From Acidobacteriaceae bacterium (GTDB taxonomy: Bacteria > Acidobacteriota > Terriglobia > Terriglobales > Acidobacteriaceae): a DNA stretch of 64,000 bases. Below, in pieces: positions 1 through 8,088 of the stretch (within the stretch, counting starts at the first letter, position 1; each line of letters starts with the position of its first letter). Under the pieces are notes generated by a model. It made no database searches, was not told the origin of the DNA, and saw nothing but the letters and a program-made list of their open reading frames with translations. A program made the position numbers and the translations under genes. The stretch spans positions 1-64,000 of the forward strand of contig CAHJWL010000010.1 of NCBI GenBank assembly GCA_903642235.1. The letters run 5' to 3'.

Positions 1-965
1 GCACCCGCCGCCCCTCCTTTGGTTGTCATCCCGTAGGGATCTGCTTCTCCCTCCGCATCCCCCGCACCCGACAGCCCCCCTTTGGTTGTCATCCCGTAGG
101 GATCTGCTTCTCCCTCCGCATCCCCCGCACTCGCCGCCGTACCCGCCGCATCCGGGAACACCTCACTCACCTCAAGGAACTCACCGCCCGCCACCCTCTT
201 CTTTCTCGGCTTCTTCGCCGCCACCACCTTCGGCGGCTTCACCGTAAACCGCTCCACCGCCTCCTCCGGCGATTCCACCGGGCTCGCCAGCATGAATCCC
301 AGCGGATGAAACAGCCGCATCCGCGCCGCATCCAGCGTCCCCGCAAACGCCCGCCGCACCGCCCCCGCCAGGTCCGCTTCGAGCATCACCGCATGCCGTA
401 CCCCCACCACCTCCGCGCCGGCTGCCACCGCTATCGCCTCCTCCACCAGCGATTCCTTCACCCCGATCCGCATATCGCCCAGCATCAGCTTCAGCAGGTA
501 CTTCGCCTCAAGCGCGGTCGCGCGCCCCAGCAGCTCCTGTACCAGCCCCGCCCGGATCGCCGTCGTCTTCGCCGTTGCCATGCCGTCGAACGCCGCCTCG
601 ACCTCCACCAGCGTCACCACCGCCGTCTTCGCCGCGTCCGTCGCCGCCAGCAGATCGAACGCCGCGGCCCCCATATCGCCATGCCGCCGGTACGCCGCTG
701 TCATCTGCGCGTCCGTCGCCCCACTCACCGCCAGCACCGCCCTGCTCAGCAGCGCGCCGCCCGCATTCAGCTTGCGCGGATCCGCCTCCGGGAACGGCAG
801 CCCCGCCAGATACAGCGCAAACCGCCCCGCATCCGCAAGCGCAGCCTCGCCCCGGTCGCCGGCAGTCCGGCCAATTGCCCCCGCAATCGCCGCCCGCTTC
901 GCCAGCCGGCTCGCCGTCCCGGCCATCTCCTCAGCCAGCGCCGCCACAGCAGAAAAATATGCCAT
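1..965 (-). CDS. ATP-dependent DNA ligase, N-terminal part (runs off the left edge)
   Basis: An open frame starts at ATG 965 (GAGAGG lies about 8 nt upstream) and continues without a stop to base 1, at least 321 codons. The N-terminal 190 or so residues match the DNA-binding domain of archaeal-type ATP-dependent ligases, with the signature EAKYLLKLMLGDMRIG followed by VKESLVEEAIA. The sequence FHPLGFMLASPVESPEE then marks the beginning of the adenylation domain; the catalytic lysine motif lies beyond the window. The enzyme would seal DNA nicks with ATP, as a repair ligase additional to the NAD-dependent LigA. Between the start of the adenylation domain and the expected lysine motif sits a basic linker, then two copies of a repeat-encoded peptide, GDAEGEADPYGMTTKGG. 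The plus strand is rich in shadow frames here; the minus frame is chosen on the family match. Confidence 0.85.
   Translation of the reverse strand, partial: MAYFSAVAALAEEMAGTASRLAKRAAIAGAIGRTAGDRGEAALADAGRFALYLAGLPFPEADPRKLNAGGALLSRAVLAVSGATDAQMTAAYRRHGDMGAAAFDLLAATDAAKTAVVTLVEVEAAFDGMATAKTTAIRAGLVQELLGRATALEAKYLLKLMLGDMRIGVKESLVEEAIAVAAGAEVVGVRHAVMLEADLAGAVRRAFAGTLDAARMRLFHPLGFMLASPVESPEEAVERFTVKPPKVVAAKKPRKKRVAGGEFLEVSEVFPDAAGTAASAGDAEGEADPYGMTTKGGLSGAGDAEGEADPYGMTTKGGAAG
16..130 (+). repeat. Two tandem in-frame copies of a palindromic repeat inside the ligase gene
   Basis: Bases 16-67 and 79-130 are two near-identical 52-base copies with a 63-base period (21 codons). Each contains TCATCCCGTAGGGATCTGC, whose centre ATCCC-GTA-GGGAT is an inverted repeat. 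Relatives lie near 13.88, 16.74, 16.82 and 24.43 kb in the same orientation. On the minus strand both copies are read in the ligase frame and add 42 residues with no stop codon. Confidence 0.9.
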
Positions 966-1220
966 CCCAACCTCTCTCCGGCGGCCGCACGCAGCTGCCG
1001 TCTCCATGCGATGCGAGGGAGCCGGCGGGGTTGGACCGATCCCTTCTCCTGGTGCCCTCTCGCGCTCCCGCGTCGAATCAGTCGACATCTCCGTCCATCC
1101 GCCACCCCCTCCGCATCGGGAATGCTGCAAGCGATCCATTTCTCCATTGACAAACCTTCCGCCAGCATATGGGATGAAGGTGGAAGCGCCGTCTCTACTC
1201 TTCAGACCGCCCTTGCTACA

Positions 1221-1255
1221 ATAAAAACTGCCAAGCGGGTGGCTCCGCCTGGCAG
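1221..1255 (-). terminator. Rho-independent terminator of the small-ORF unit
   Basis: Read on the minus strand, CTGCCAGGCGG (1255-1245) pairs with CCGCTTGGCAG (1238-1228): 11 pairs including one G-U, loop of 6. It is followed directly by TTTTTA. It lies 28 bases after the stop codon of the small ORF. There is no T-run on the plus side, so it serves the minus strand only. Confidence 0.85.
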
Positions 1256-1283
1256 GGTGAGTGACACAAAGCGATGACCCCGG

Positions 1284-1394
1284 TTAAGAGATCAGCGCTG
1301 TAACGAGCTTCACCAGCACCAGAAGAACAAATTCTTCTGGAATCTCCAGCGAAACGTTGCCCCATGTAAACCGAATCGGTCCCATGGACGGCAT
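1284..1394 (-). CDS. Small protein, 36 aa, behind a structured leader
   Basis: This 37-codon ORF begins ATG CCG TCC ATG and ends TCT TAA. The sequence AAGGAGGTGAT immediately before it is an 11-base match to the complement of the 16S rRNA 3' end, an unusually strong ribosome binding site. Spacing is 2 nt to the first ATG and 11 nt to the in-frame ATG at 1385, so the second may be the true start (33 aa). The product begins MPSMGPIRFTW and has a hydrophobic C-terminal half (EEFVLLVLVKLVTALIS) that could be a short membrane helix. I do not recognise the family. Flanking promoter, leader and terminator argue that it is a real gene. It could instead be a leader peptide of a regulatory RNA. Confidence 0.6.
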   Translation of the reverse strand: MPSMGPIRFTWGNVSLEIPEEFVLLVLVKLVTALIS

Positions 1395-1499
1395 CACCTC
1401 CTTCACAGACCTCGGGGCTGCAACCCCGAGGTATTCGCTTTAGGGCGAATCTTTGTCCCTCGGTCTTGACCCCAGCGCGAGCCACGCCTGTGAAAGGTG
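1395..1499 (-). promoter_or_regulatory. Structured 5' leader that can sequester the Shine-Dalgarno site
   Basis: Three helices can be drawn on the minus-strand RNA. P1: CACCTTTCACAG (1499-1488) pairs with CTGTGAAGGAGGTG (1408-1395), 12 pairs with a two-G bulge, and it buries the Shine-Dalgarno sequence. P2: ATTCGC (1450-1445) with GCGAAT (1438-1433). P3: ACCTCGGGG (1432-1424) with CCCCGAGGT (1417-1409), nine perfect pairs. P2, P3 and the 3' strand of P1 abut with no unpaired bases between them, as in a compact junction. About 37 bases between the 5' strand of P1 and P2 are not assigned. The layout resembles a translational riboswitch, but no known class was recognised. Confidence 0.6.
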
Positions 1500-1504
1500 C
1501 CTTC

Positions 1505-1534
1505 AGTATCCAGGCCCGTAGCTGCGTCCGACAA
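1505..1534 (-). promoter_or_regulatory. Putative sigma-70 promoter for the leader and small ORF
   Basis: TTGTCG (1534-1529), an 18-base spacer and GATACT (1510-1505) are read on the minus strand. Transcription would begin near 1498-1500, exactly at the 5' strand of helix P1. The match to consensus is moderate; the position relative to the leader is the main support. Confidence 0.4.
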
Positions 1535-1592
1535 GCGCTTTAGTTCACCTGCCGCTACCCCTTAGTGGCAGAGGCTCCCAAATGAATCAGGC

Positions 1593-2213
1593 ATGACCAC
1601 CCACACCCGCCGCCGCTTCACCTCGCTTGCCGCCGCCGCCGGCCTCTCCCCCGCTCTCCGCGGCCTGGACACCGTGGCCCAATCCGTCGCCCCGCCCACC
1701 ACCGAACCCATCCTGCTCCATCCGAACGGCTGGATGCCCAACAACACCCGCCTGCCCGTCCTGCTCTACCGCGCCGCCATGCCAACCGCAGGTGACACCG
1801 CCACCCGCATGGAATCCCTCTTCACCGCCAATGGCTGGCCGCCGCAGTGGCGAAACGGCGTCTACACCTTTCACCACTTCCACTCCACCGCCCACGAAGT
1901 CCTCGGCTTTGCCCGCGGCGAAGCCCGCCTCATCCTCGGCGGCCCCAGGGAAGGCCCGTCTCCCGGCCGCGAGCTCACCCTCCGCGCCGGCGACGTCCTC
2001 CTTCTCCCCACCGGCACCGGCCACTGCGAGCTCTCCTGCTCCGCCGACCTCCTCGTTATCGGCGCCTATCCACCCGGCCAGCACTGGGACATCTGCCGCT
2101 CCGCCCCCGACCTCGCCGCCCAGACCCGCATGGCCACCCTTCCCTTCCCACCCTCCGATCCCGTCCACGGCCCCGAAGGCCCGCTCCGCCGCCTCTGGCC
2201 CGACCCCGCCTAA
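1593..2213 (+). CDS. Cupin-domain protein, YjlB-like, with Tat-like leader
   Basis: A 206-residue protein that begins MTTHTRRRFTSLAAAAGL, a twin-arginine-like export signal followed by a hydrophobic stretch. The body is a single cupin barrel: HHFHSTAHEVLGFARG gives the first metal-binding motif (His, His, Glu), LRAGDVLLLPTGTGH the second half with its His. The C-terminal DPVHGPEGPLRRLW is characteristic of the YjlB-type cupins. The metal and substrate are unknown. The start ATG is preceded only by a weak CAGG. The gene diverges from the small-ORF unit on the minus strand, about 60 bases from its putative -35 box. Confidence 0.75.
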   Translation: MTTHTRRRFTSLAAAAGLSPALRGLDTVAQSVAPPTTEPILLHPNGWMPNNTRLPVLLYRAAMPTAGDTATRMESLFTANGWPPQWRNGVYTFHHFHSTAHEVLGFARGEARLILGGPREGPSPGRELTLRAGDVLLLPTGTGHCELSCSADLLVIGAYPPGQHWDICRSAPDLAAQTRMATLPFPPSDPVHGPEGPLRRLWPDPA

Positions 2214-2409
2214 CCCCCACGAACAGCACGTCTGCCTCAACTGCCGCACGAGCCCTCCGCCATCTGACCTGCCGGATCTGCCCGCTCCACCCATGGCCCC
2301 ACACCTCCCGGAACATCTGCACCAGGGCTGGTACGACTCGCTGACCGGGTGTCGCCAGGAGTGCTTCCCGGACTGCGACATGCCATCAAAGTCACCGCAA
2401 ACCTTGCGG

Positions 2410-4992
2410 CTAGAAGGAGTAGCGAATCATCGCGGTGACCGATCTGGGTGTCAGGAAATGTGTCCCCGAGAATGTGGAGAGGAAGTTATACAGGCCATCA
2501 TTCTTCGTGAGATTCACGACGTCCACTTGAACGCCGATCTGCTGACGCTCGTGGTGGTACAGATCGTCTTCTCCCAGCGATAGATCAAAGACGCTTCTCG
2601 GAACAATGCGCGCCGGATTCTTGTCATCGTTCTCCGTTCCTGCCGCGGGTATCCGCACGCGTGTCGTTTCCAGGCTGGCCAGAGGGCATGCATGAAGCGG
2701 CTGCGCCGCAGTCGCAAAGGTGGAGCCGCAATGTAGACCTAACTGAGCCTGCTCGTCTCCCGTCAGGCGAAGCACTGCGCTGAAGTCTGGCGTGGCCACA
2801 GAAACCAGTCCTCCGTCGTACCTCCAGGCGAAGCCTGCCCAGGGCCCCTTGCGGCCAACCTGATAGCGGCCGTACGTGTTGGTGGCCAGCCCCTCATCGT
2901 GATCCGGCCGGGCGACAGTGCTGTAGGGCGCGCTGAAGCTCACGCCACCGGTCTCCGGCCCAAACAGTCGCGAGCGGACATGGCTCGCCGTGACATACCC
3001 CGTCACTCCATGGGTCGGTGCGAGAGCGAGGCGGAGCAGACCGCCGTCGATCTTGGACTTGCGAAACTGCGTCGGAAACGTCAGCGGGCTGTTGAGGAGA
3101 ACATCAAAATCATAGGCCCCATACGTAAACTTCCAGAAGTACTCGCCGCTGACGGTAACAAGCTTCGAAAGCTGCGACTCTGCCCCAACGTTGAACTGGT
3201 TGCGGAGTCCCGTGCCGAGCGGCGAGGACTCCGCTGCACCCAGCGCCGCAGCTGTAGAGCCGGGACCCGCCGAACTCGCGACGATCAGGTTCTCGTTATA
3301 CGGCGTAAAAAACACACGCGAGTACGCACCCCGGAAAACGGTGTGAAGGGGCGCCGGGGAGTAGGCCAGTCCGACGCGCGGCTGCACCCCGCTTGAGCTG
3401 GTGATCCCGTTGTAAGCATCAAAGCGGAGACCGAGATTCGCCGTAAAATCACCAAGCTTTACGCTGTCCTGACCGAAAAGCGCCTCCTGCTTGATGTCTG
3501 TCGCGCCGTCGAAGCTGAAGAGTCTGCCTCCGCGAGTAAGATCGATGGAAACAAGCTTTGGCAGGAAGTCGGGATTCCGCACTAGGCCCGCGCCGGCACA
3601 CTCGGCCGCTGTAAGCAGCGCAGCATCAGCAGATGGACTTCCATCCACATCAAGGCAGGGGCTGTTGTACGCGGGGTCAGTCAGACCGGTCGCAAAGCGT
3701 TCAGCCAGAAAGGTGTGCTTCCACTCCACACCTGCCGTAACGTTGTGTCTTCCGTGCACAGAGGTGTACTCAGAGCGTGTCCCCGCGTTCGTCAGGCGGC
3801 GAGACTGTGCAAGAGTCGCCGGAGTGTCCGCCAGGCTATCGGCGGATGGCCGGTATCGAACCTTGTCCTGCCGGACCCACAGATTCGTTCGAAAGAAGGA
3901 CCACGCATTCAAGGTGTGGAGAACCGACGGAGCGATGTTGAAGCTCTGAATTGTTTGCCGTTGGTTCTGGCCGAGCGCCTGCTGATCGTAGGTGTTGGGC
4001 GTCTGAAACCACGAATGGCTGAGACTGCCGTTGAGCTGCACGGAGGTCTGTCCGTTAACGCGGAAATCCAGTCGCTCGATAAGGTTCTCTGCATTGCCAT
4101 TGGCATGGAGCGCAACCAGTTCCGGCGCATCAAGAAAACGCTCGCTGTTGAGCGCATTGAGAGCTGTGAAGGTTCCAAAGCGGCTCGTACCATAGCCAAG
4201 ATGCGCGCTGGCCTGGCTCGTCGCAAAGCCGCCACGGCTCAGAGAGAACTCGCCTGTGGGCCGTTTCTGCTCCAGTCCGGAGCGTGTCTGCGCCACAATC
4301 ACCATGCTGGTCTTATCGCCGACATCAGCCTGCGGCGCGCCATCACGCACCTCGAGCGATTGCAGAGCGTTCAGAGACACCTGCGATGAAAAGGTCCGGC
4401 TCTGCTGATCGGTGATGGGCTGCCCGTCAAGAACAAACGACGCTTCCGCGTGATCTCCCAGCGGGTGAAACGAGCCATTCGAATCAGCCGAGACACCAGG
4501 CGTCGTGCTCGTGATGAGCGAGCTCAGCGGGGAACTGATGCTCATGCTGGGAATGCGCTGCATCTCTTCGAGGGTCACGGCAACACGGGCAGGCGCCGCT
4601 GGATCGAGCGTGTCGGCAGCCGCGGTCACGTCCACGCTGTTGTCCGTACCGCGCACTGTTAAGTGCAATGCAAGGCGGAGCGGTGTGCCGCTATAAGTGA
4701 CGTCCACGGACGCAGCGGCGAAGCCGTCGGCCTGCGCTTTGACGCGGTACTCACCAAACGCGAGCCCGGGAAACGAGAACCGGCCTTCTTCGTCTGTAAA
4801 GACCGTGCGTACCGATCGCGTCTGTTTAGAAACCAGCGTTACCGTTGCCTTTGGGAGCACGCCGCCAGTGCTCTCTGTCACCGCTCCGGAGACTTCAACA
4901 TCGCTTCCGCTTTGCGCGGCAGCCGCTGCGCCCTGCAGCAAACCACAGAGAACCATCCACAGCAGAACCGAAGAAAATCGAATTGCAGGCAT
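2410..4992 (-). CDS. TonB-dependent receptor with CarboxypepD-regulatory-like N-terminus
   Basis: An outer-membrane receptor of 860 residues if it starts at ATG 4992. A GTG at 5004 is in frame but lies inside the operator, whereas AGGTGAGG stands correctly before 4992. The product has a signal peptide (ending near GAAAAAQS), an Ig-like regulatory domain (VEVSGAVTESTGGVLPKATVTL), a plug domain (about residues 120-240) and a long beta-barrel that ends in phenylalanine (MIRYSF), as outer-membrane proteins do. It is divergent from the DtxR/MntR-type regulator with two palindromes between them, so I infer metal-repressed uptake of iron or manganese chelates; the ligand is not shown by the sequence. 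Confidence 0.85.
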   Translation of the reverse strand: MPAIRFSSVLLWMVLCGLLQGAAAAAQSGSDVEVSGAVTESTGGVLPKATVTLVSKQTRSVRTVFTDEEGRFSFPGLAFGEYRVKAQADGFAAASVDVTYSGTPLRLALHLTVRGTDNSVDVTAAADTLDPAAPARVAVTLEEMQRIPSMSISSPLSSLITSTTPGVSADSNGSFHPLGDHAEASFVLDGQPITDQQSRTFSSQVSLNALQSLEVRDGAPQADVGDKTSMVIVAQTRSGLEQKRPTGEFSLSRGGFATSQASAHLGYGTSRFGTFTALNALNSERFLDAPELVALHANGNAENLIERLDFRVNGQTSVQLNGSLSHSWFQTPNTYDQQALGQNQRQTIQSFNIAPSVLHTLNAWSFFRTNLWVRQDKVRYRPSADSLADTPATLAQSRRLTNAGTRSEYTSVHGRHNVTAGVEWKHTFLAERFATGLTDPAYNSPCLDVDGSPSADAALLTAAECAGAGLVRNPDFLPKLVSIDLTRGGRLFSFDGATDIKQEALFGQDSVKLGDFTANLGLRFDAYNGITSSSGVQPRVGLAYSPAPLHTVFRGAYSRVFFTPYNENLIVASSAGPGSTAAALGAAESSPLGTGLRNQFNVGAESQLSKLVTVSGEYFWKFTYGAYDFDVLLNSPLTFPTQFRKSKIDGGLLRLALAPTHGVTGYVTASHVRSRLFGPETGGVSFSAPYSTVARPDHDEGLATNTYGRYQVGRKGPWAGFAWRYDGGLVSVATPDFSAVLRLTGDEQAQLGLHCGSTFATAAQPLHACPLASLETTRVRIPAAGTENDDKNPARIVPRSVFDLSLGEDDLYHHERQQIGVQVDVVNLTKNDGLYNFLSTFSGTHFLTPRSVTAMIRYSF

Positions 4993-5032
4993 GTTTAGCC
5001 TCACCTAAACTTCTGTTTTAGGCTAGGCTAAA
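4993..5032. promoter_or_regulatory. Two DtxR/MntR-type operator palindromes
   Basis: Box 1 (4993-5010) is GTTTAGCCTCACCTAAAC, an inverted repeat GTTTAG/CTAAAC just upstream of the receptor ATG. Box 2 (5016-5032) is TTTTAGGCTAGGCTAAA, with TTAGGCTAGGCTAA very close to the TTAGG-TTAGCCTAA style of DtxR/IdeR boxes. They lie back to back in the gap between the receptor and the regulator, so one protein could repress both genes. Confidence 0.75.
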
Positions 5033-5062
5033 GGAGTAGGGGAGTCAAACGCTGGGACTGGT

Positions 5063-5551
5063 ATGGCAAAGGTTTTGGAACAAGCCGCAAGCACGCAATC
5101 GATCGACGACTACCTGAAGGCACTGTTCCATCTCGGCCTGGACGGCACAGAGAGTGTCAGCGGCAGAGCCATCGCTCAAAGACTTCACGTTACGTCGGCC
5201 TCCGTCACAAACATGATGCAGAAGCTAGCAGCTGGAGAGACACCGCTCGTGCTCTATGAGAGGCATGGAGGTGCACGCCTCTCGCGCCGCGGGCGCTTAC
5301 GAGCGCTTGAAGTCATTCGCCACCACCGCCTGCTTGAAACCTTCCTTCACCAGGAGCTCAGCTACCCGGTAAACGAGCTTCATGAGGAAGCGGAGCGATT
5401 GGAGCATTTCATCTCGGAAAGCTTTGAGCGCCGCGTAGCTGAAAAACTGGGCGACCCGCAGCGTGATCCCCATGGTCAATGCATTCCGGCGATCGACGGA
5501 TCCATGCCAGCCTCGCATGGCCTGACCTGTTGCTGTAAACGGTCGGTCTAA
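5063..5551 (+). CDS. DtxR/MntR-family metal-dependent transcriptional repressor
   Basis: A 162-residue protein with the DtxR winged-helix N-terminus (DDYLKALFHL, then VSGRAIAQRLHVTSASVTNMM as the recognition helix) followed by the dimerisation region (HRLLETFLHQEL, LHEEAERLEHFIS) and the typical DPHGQCIP turn. The C-terminal SH3/FeoA-like domain of longer DtxR proteins is absent; the chain stops shortly after in GLTCCCKRSV, a Cys-rich tail. The length is close to MntR (about 140). Family members bind Fe2+ or Mn2+ and then DNA. The two palindromes upstream are the likely target, controlling the divergent TonB receptor and the gene itself. Confidence 0.85.
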   Translation: MAKVLEQAASTQSIDDYLKALFHLGLDGTESVSGRAIAQRLHVTSASVTNMMQKLAAGETPLVLYERHGGARLSRRGRLRALEVIRHHRLLETFLHQELSYPVNELHEEAERLEHFISESFERRVAEKLGDPQRDPHGQCIPAIDGSMPASHGLTCCCKRSV

Positions 5552-6000
5552 TGAGCAGAGTCACACCCTCGCGTGCCGCGCGACAAGTGCGGAAGCAGCC
5601 GGTGCTCTCACCACGTCCCACGCCCTTCTACAACGGCGTGCCTCCGTGCTCTGGCGCGATCCACTCCTTCCGCCTTGTACTCTTCTCCTGTACTCCTCTC
5701 CCTGGGGCCGCGTCGTCCGAACCATGTCTCCAGCGTCGCTTCAACTACTTAAGATCCGGACCTAAGTCACGCCGATCGAAGATTTTGCGCTTAAAACCAG
5801 TGAGGGTGCGGGCTTCGCATCTTGACGCCCGCTGTACCATCTAAGAAGTATGCGTGCCTTCTCCGCACAGATCGTCTCCGCCATCGTGACGCCGCCCGCG
5901 CGCCACGACTTTGCCTAGCTGCGCCCACGCCGGCATCTCTCCCCGTTCCGACATCCCGATAGACGAACCTGCACACACCTACCCGCAGGAGGAGCACCCC
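5552..6000 (+). other. Intergenic region before prfA; weak promoter only
   Basis: 449 bases without a convincing gene. The 97-codon plus frame at 5551-5844 has no recognisable family and atypical composition. TTGACG at 5822-5827 is followed 18 bases later by AAGTAT, a possible but weak promoter for prfA. The prfA ribosome binding site CAGGAGGAG is at the right end. Confidence 0.4.
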
Positions 6001-7074
6001 ATGTTTGACCGCCTCGCCCAGATGGACACCCGCTACGAAGACCTCGGAACGCAGCTCTCCGACCCCACCCTCGTCTCGGACCAGAAGAAGTTCCAGGCCA
6101 CCGCCAAGCAGCACCGCGATCTCGAGCCCACCGTCGAGAAGTATCGCCAGTACCGCTCCGTCCAGCAGGCCGTCGCCGACGCTAAAGCCATGCTTGCCGA
6201 GTCAGATCCCGAGATCCGCGAGATGGCCGCCGAAGAGCTCTCCACCCTCGAGCCGCGCCTCGCCGAAATTGAAGCGGAGCTCCGCGTGCTGCTTCTCCCC
6301 AAAGACCCAAACGATGACAAGAACATCGTCATTGAGCTCCGCGCCGGCACCGGCGGCGACGAGGCCTCGCTCTTCGTCGCGGAGGTCTTCCGCATGTACC
6401 TCCGCTTCGCCGAGCAGCATCGCTGGAAGGTCGAGGTCATGTCCGAGACTGCGTCCGACGTCGGCGGCCTCAAGGACGTCACCGCCATCTTCGAAGGCGA
6501 CAAGGTCTACTCGCAGATGAAGTACGAGTCAGGCGTGCACCGCGTCCAGCGCGTTCCCGCGACCGAGACCCAGGGCCGCGTCCACACCTCCGCGATTACA
6601 GTGGCGGTCCTTCCCGAGGCCGAAGAGGTCGACGTCAAGATCGAGCAGAAAGACCTCCGCATCGACACCTTCTGCTCCTCAGGGCCCGGCGGTCAGTCGG
6701 TCAACACCACCTACTCCGCTATCCGCATCACCCATCTCCCCACCCAGACCGTCGTCAGCTGCCAGGACGAGAAGTCGCAGATCAAGAATCGCGAAAAAGC
6801 CATGCGGGTCCTCCGCTCGCGCCTCTATGAGGTCGAGCAGGAGCGCCTCCACCAACTCCAGGCCTCCGCCCGCAAGGCCCAAATCGGCTCCGGCGACCGC
6901 TCCGAGAAGATCCGCACCTATAACTTCCCGCAGAACCGCCTCACCGACCACCGCATCGGCCTCACCAATCATCAGCTCGCCATGGTCATGGAGGGCCAGC
7001 TCCAACCCACCATCGACGCCCTCATCGCCTTTGATATCGCCGAAAAGATGAAGGGCGAGCCCGCCGTCGCCTGA
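6001..7074 (+). CDS. prfA: Peptide chain release factor 1
   Basis: A 357-residue class I release factor, the usual length. The start at 6001 ([16 protein letters not shown]) has CAGGAGGAG eight bases upstream; the open frame extends 30 codons further up but that part is not conserved in the family. The GGQ motif that triggers peptidyl-tRNA hydrolysis is seen in [14 protein letters not shown], and the PXT-type anticodon-mimic region lies near [10 protein letters not shown]1 reads UAA and UAG in the ribosomal A site. The next gene encodes the methyltransferase PrmC that modifies the GGQ glutamine, the standard bacterial arrangement. Confidence 0.97.
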   Translation: MFDRLAQMDTRYEDLGTQLSDPTLVSDQKKFQATAKQHRDLEPTVEKYRQYRSVQQAVADAKAMLAESDPEIREMAAEELSTLEPRLAEIEAELRVLLLPKDPNDDKNIVIELRAGTGGDEASLFVAEVFRMYLRFAEQHRWKVEVMSETASDVGGLKDVTAIFEGDKVYSQMKYESGVHRVQRVPATETQGRVHTSAITVAVLPEAEEVDVKIEQKDLRIDTFCSSGPGGQSVNTTYSAIRITHLPTQTVVSCQDEKSQIKNREKAMRVLRSRLYEVEQERLHQLQASARKAQIGSGDRSEKIRTYNFPQNRLTDHRIGLTNHQLAMVMEGQLQPTIDALIAFDIAEKMKGEPAVA

Positions 7075-7236
7075 CTCGGAACCTCCCGCTGCTCACCGCC
7101 GCCTTTCAACACCGTCTGGTGACTCCTGCACTTCGCAACCCTCGCAGGAACTTGCGCATTGCGCCCCGCTCCCTTATCTAACCTCGCGGTTCCTGCGGCC
7201 CTCGAACATGGTCCTGTGATTGCATCCGAACCAGAC

Positions 7237-8088
7237 ATGACCCTTCGCCAGGCCGTCTGCGCTGCGCGCGATCAGCTCGCCGGCATCGACGATCTTCAGC
7301 CGACGGCGGCGCAGGATGCCGAGCTTCTGCTCCTGCACACGCTCTCGCTGCCCCGAACCATCCTCTACGCCTACCCCGGTCGCCTGCTGAATCCACGCGA
7401 GCAGGCCGCCTTCGCCGCCGCCGTCGCCCGCCGCCTCACGCGCGAGCCCATCCAATACATCACCGGCGTGCAGGAGTTCTTCGGCCTGCCGCTCGCCGTC
7501 TCGCCCGCCGTTCTCATCCCCCGGCCCGAGACCGAGCTGCTCGTCGAAGCCGCGCTCGACCGGCTTCCACAACACCGCCCCGTCCGCATCGCGGACGTCG
7601 GCACCGGCTCCGGAGCCATCGCCATCGCCATCGCCTCCCGCATGCCGCACGCCGACCTCACCGCCATCGACCTCTCTGCCGCCGCCATCGCCATCGCGCG
7701 CCGCAACGCGGAAGCCAACCACGTCGGCGCCCGCATCCACTTCCTCGAAGGCGATCTCCTCGCCGCCCTGCCCCCTGACGCACCGCCGTTCGACGCCATC
7801 CTCTCAAACCCGCCCTACGTCCCGGACGCCGACCGCGCCTCACTCCACCCGCAGGTCCGCGACTTCGAGCCTGCCGGCGCGCTCTTCGCCGGCTCGGACG
7901 GCCTCAGCATCTACGAGCGCCTGATCCCCCAAGCCCGGCAGCACCTCACCCCCGCCGGCCTGCTCGCCATGGAGCTCGGCGCCGGCCAGCAGCCCGCCCT
8001 CGCCCAACTCCTCCGCGACTGGCACGCCGTACAGTTCCTCAACGATCTCCAGGGCATCCCACGCATCGTCCTCGCTCGCCGCCCCTGA
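7237..8088 (+). CDS. prmC: Release factor glutamine N5-methyltransferase
   Basis: A class I SAM-dependent methyltransferase of 283 residues when started at ATG 7237 (MTLRQAVCAARDQL). A longer start at 7159 adds 26 unconserved residues; neither has a strong ribosome binding site. The N-terminal helical domain binds RF1/RF2. IADVGTGSGAIAIAIA is the SAM-binding motif I and LSNPPYVPD contains the NPPY motif that positions the target glutamine. It methylates the GGQ glutamine of release factors and follows prfA by 162 bases. Confidence 0.95.
   Translation: MTLRQAVCAARDQLAGIDDLQPTAAQDAELLLLHTLSLPRTILYAYPGRLLNPREQAAFAAAVARRLTREPIQYITGVQEFFGLPLAVSPAVLIPRPETELLVEAALDRLPQHRPVRIADVGTGSGAIAIAIASRMPHADLTAIDLSAAAIAIARRNAEANHVGARIHFLEGDLLAALPPDAPPFDAILSNPPYVPDADRASLHPQVRDFEPAGALFAGSDGLSIYERLIPQARQHLTPAGLLAMELGAGQQPALAQLLRDWHAVQFLNDLQGIPRIVLARRP

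Noticed and set aside
16-130. CRISPR array at the left edge
   Set aside because: Only two copies, 63-base period, spacers of 11 bases, and both are coding; the same motif occurs singly elsewhere.
306-1277. Long plus-strand frame of 323 codons at the left end
   Set aside because: It is the antisense of the ATP-dependent DNA ligase; composition is Arg/Pro/His-rich nonsense and there is no family match.
5551-5844. 97-codon ORF after the metal regulator, possibly a lost SH3/FeoA-like domain
   Set aside because: I tried the three plus frames for a continuation of the regulator; none gave the FeoA-like pattern convincingly.
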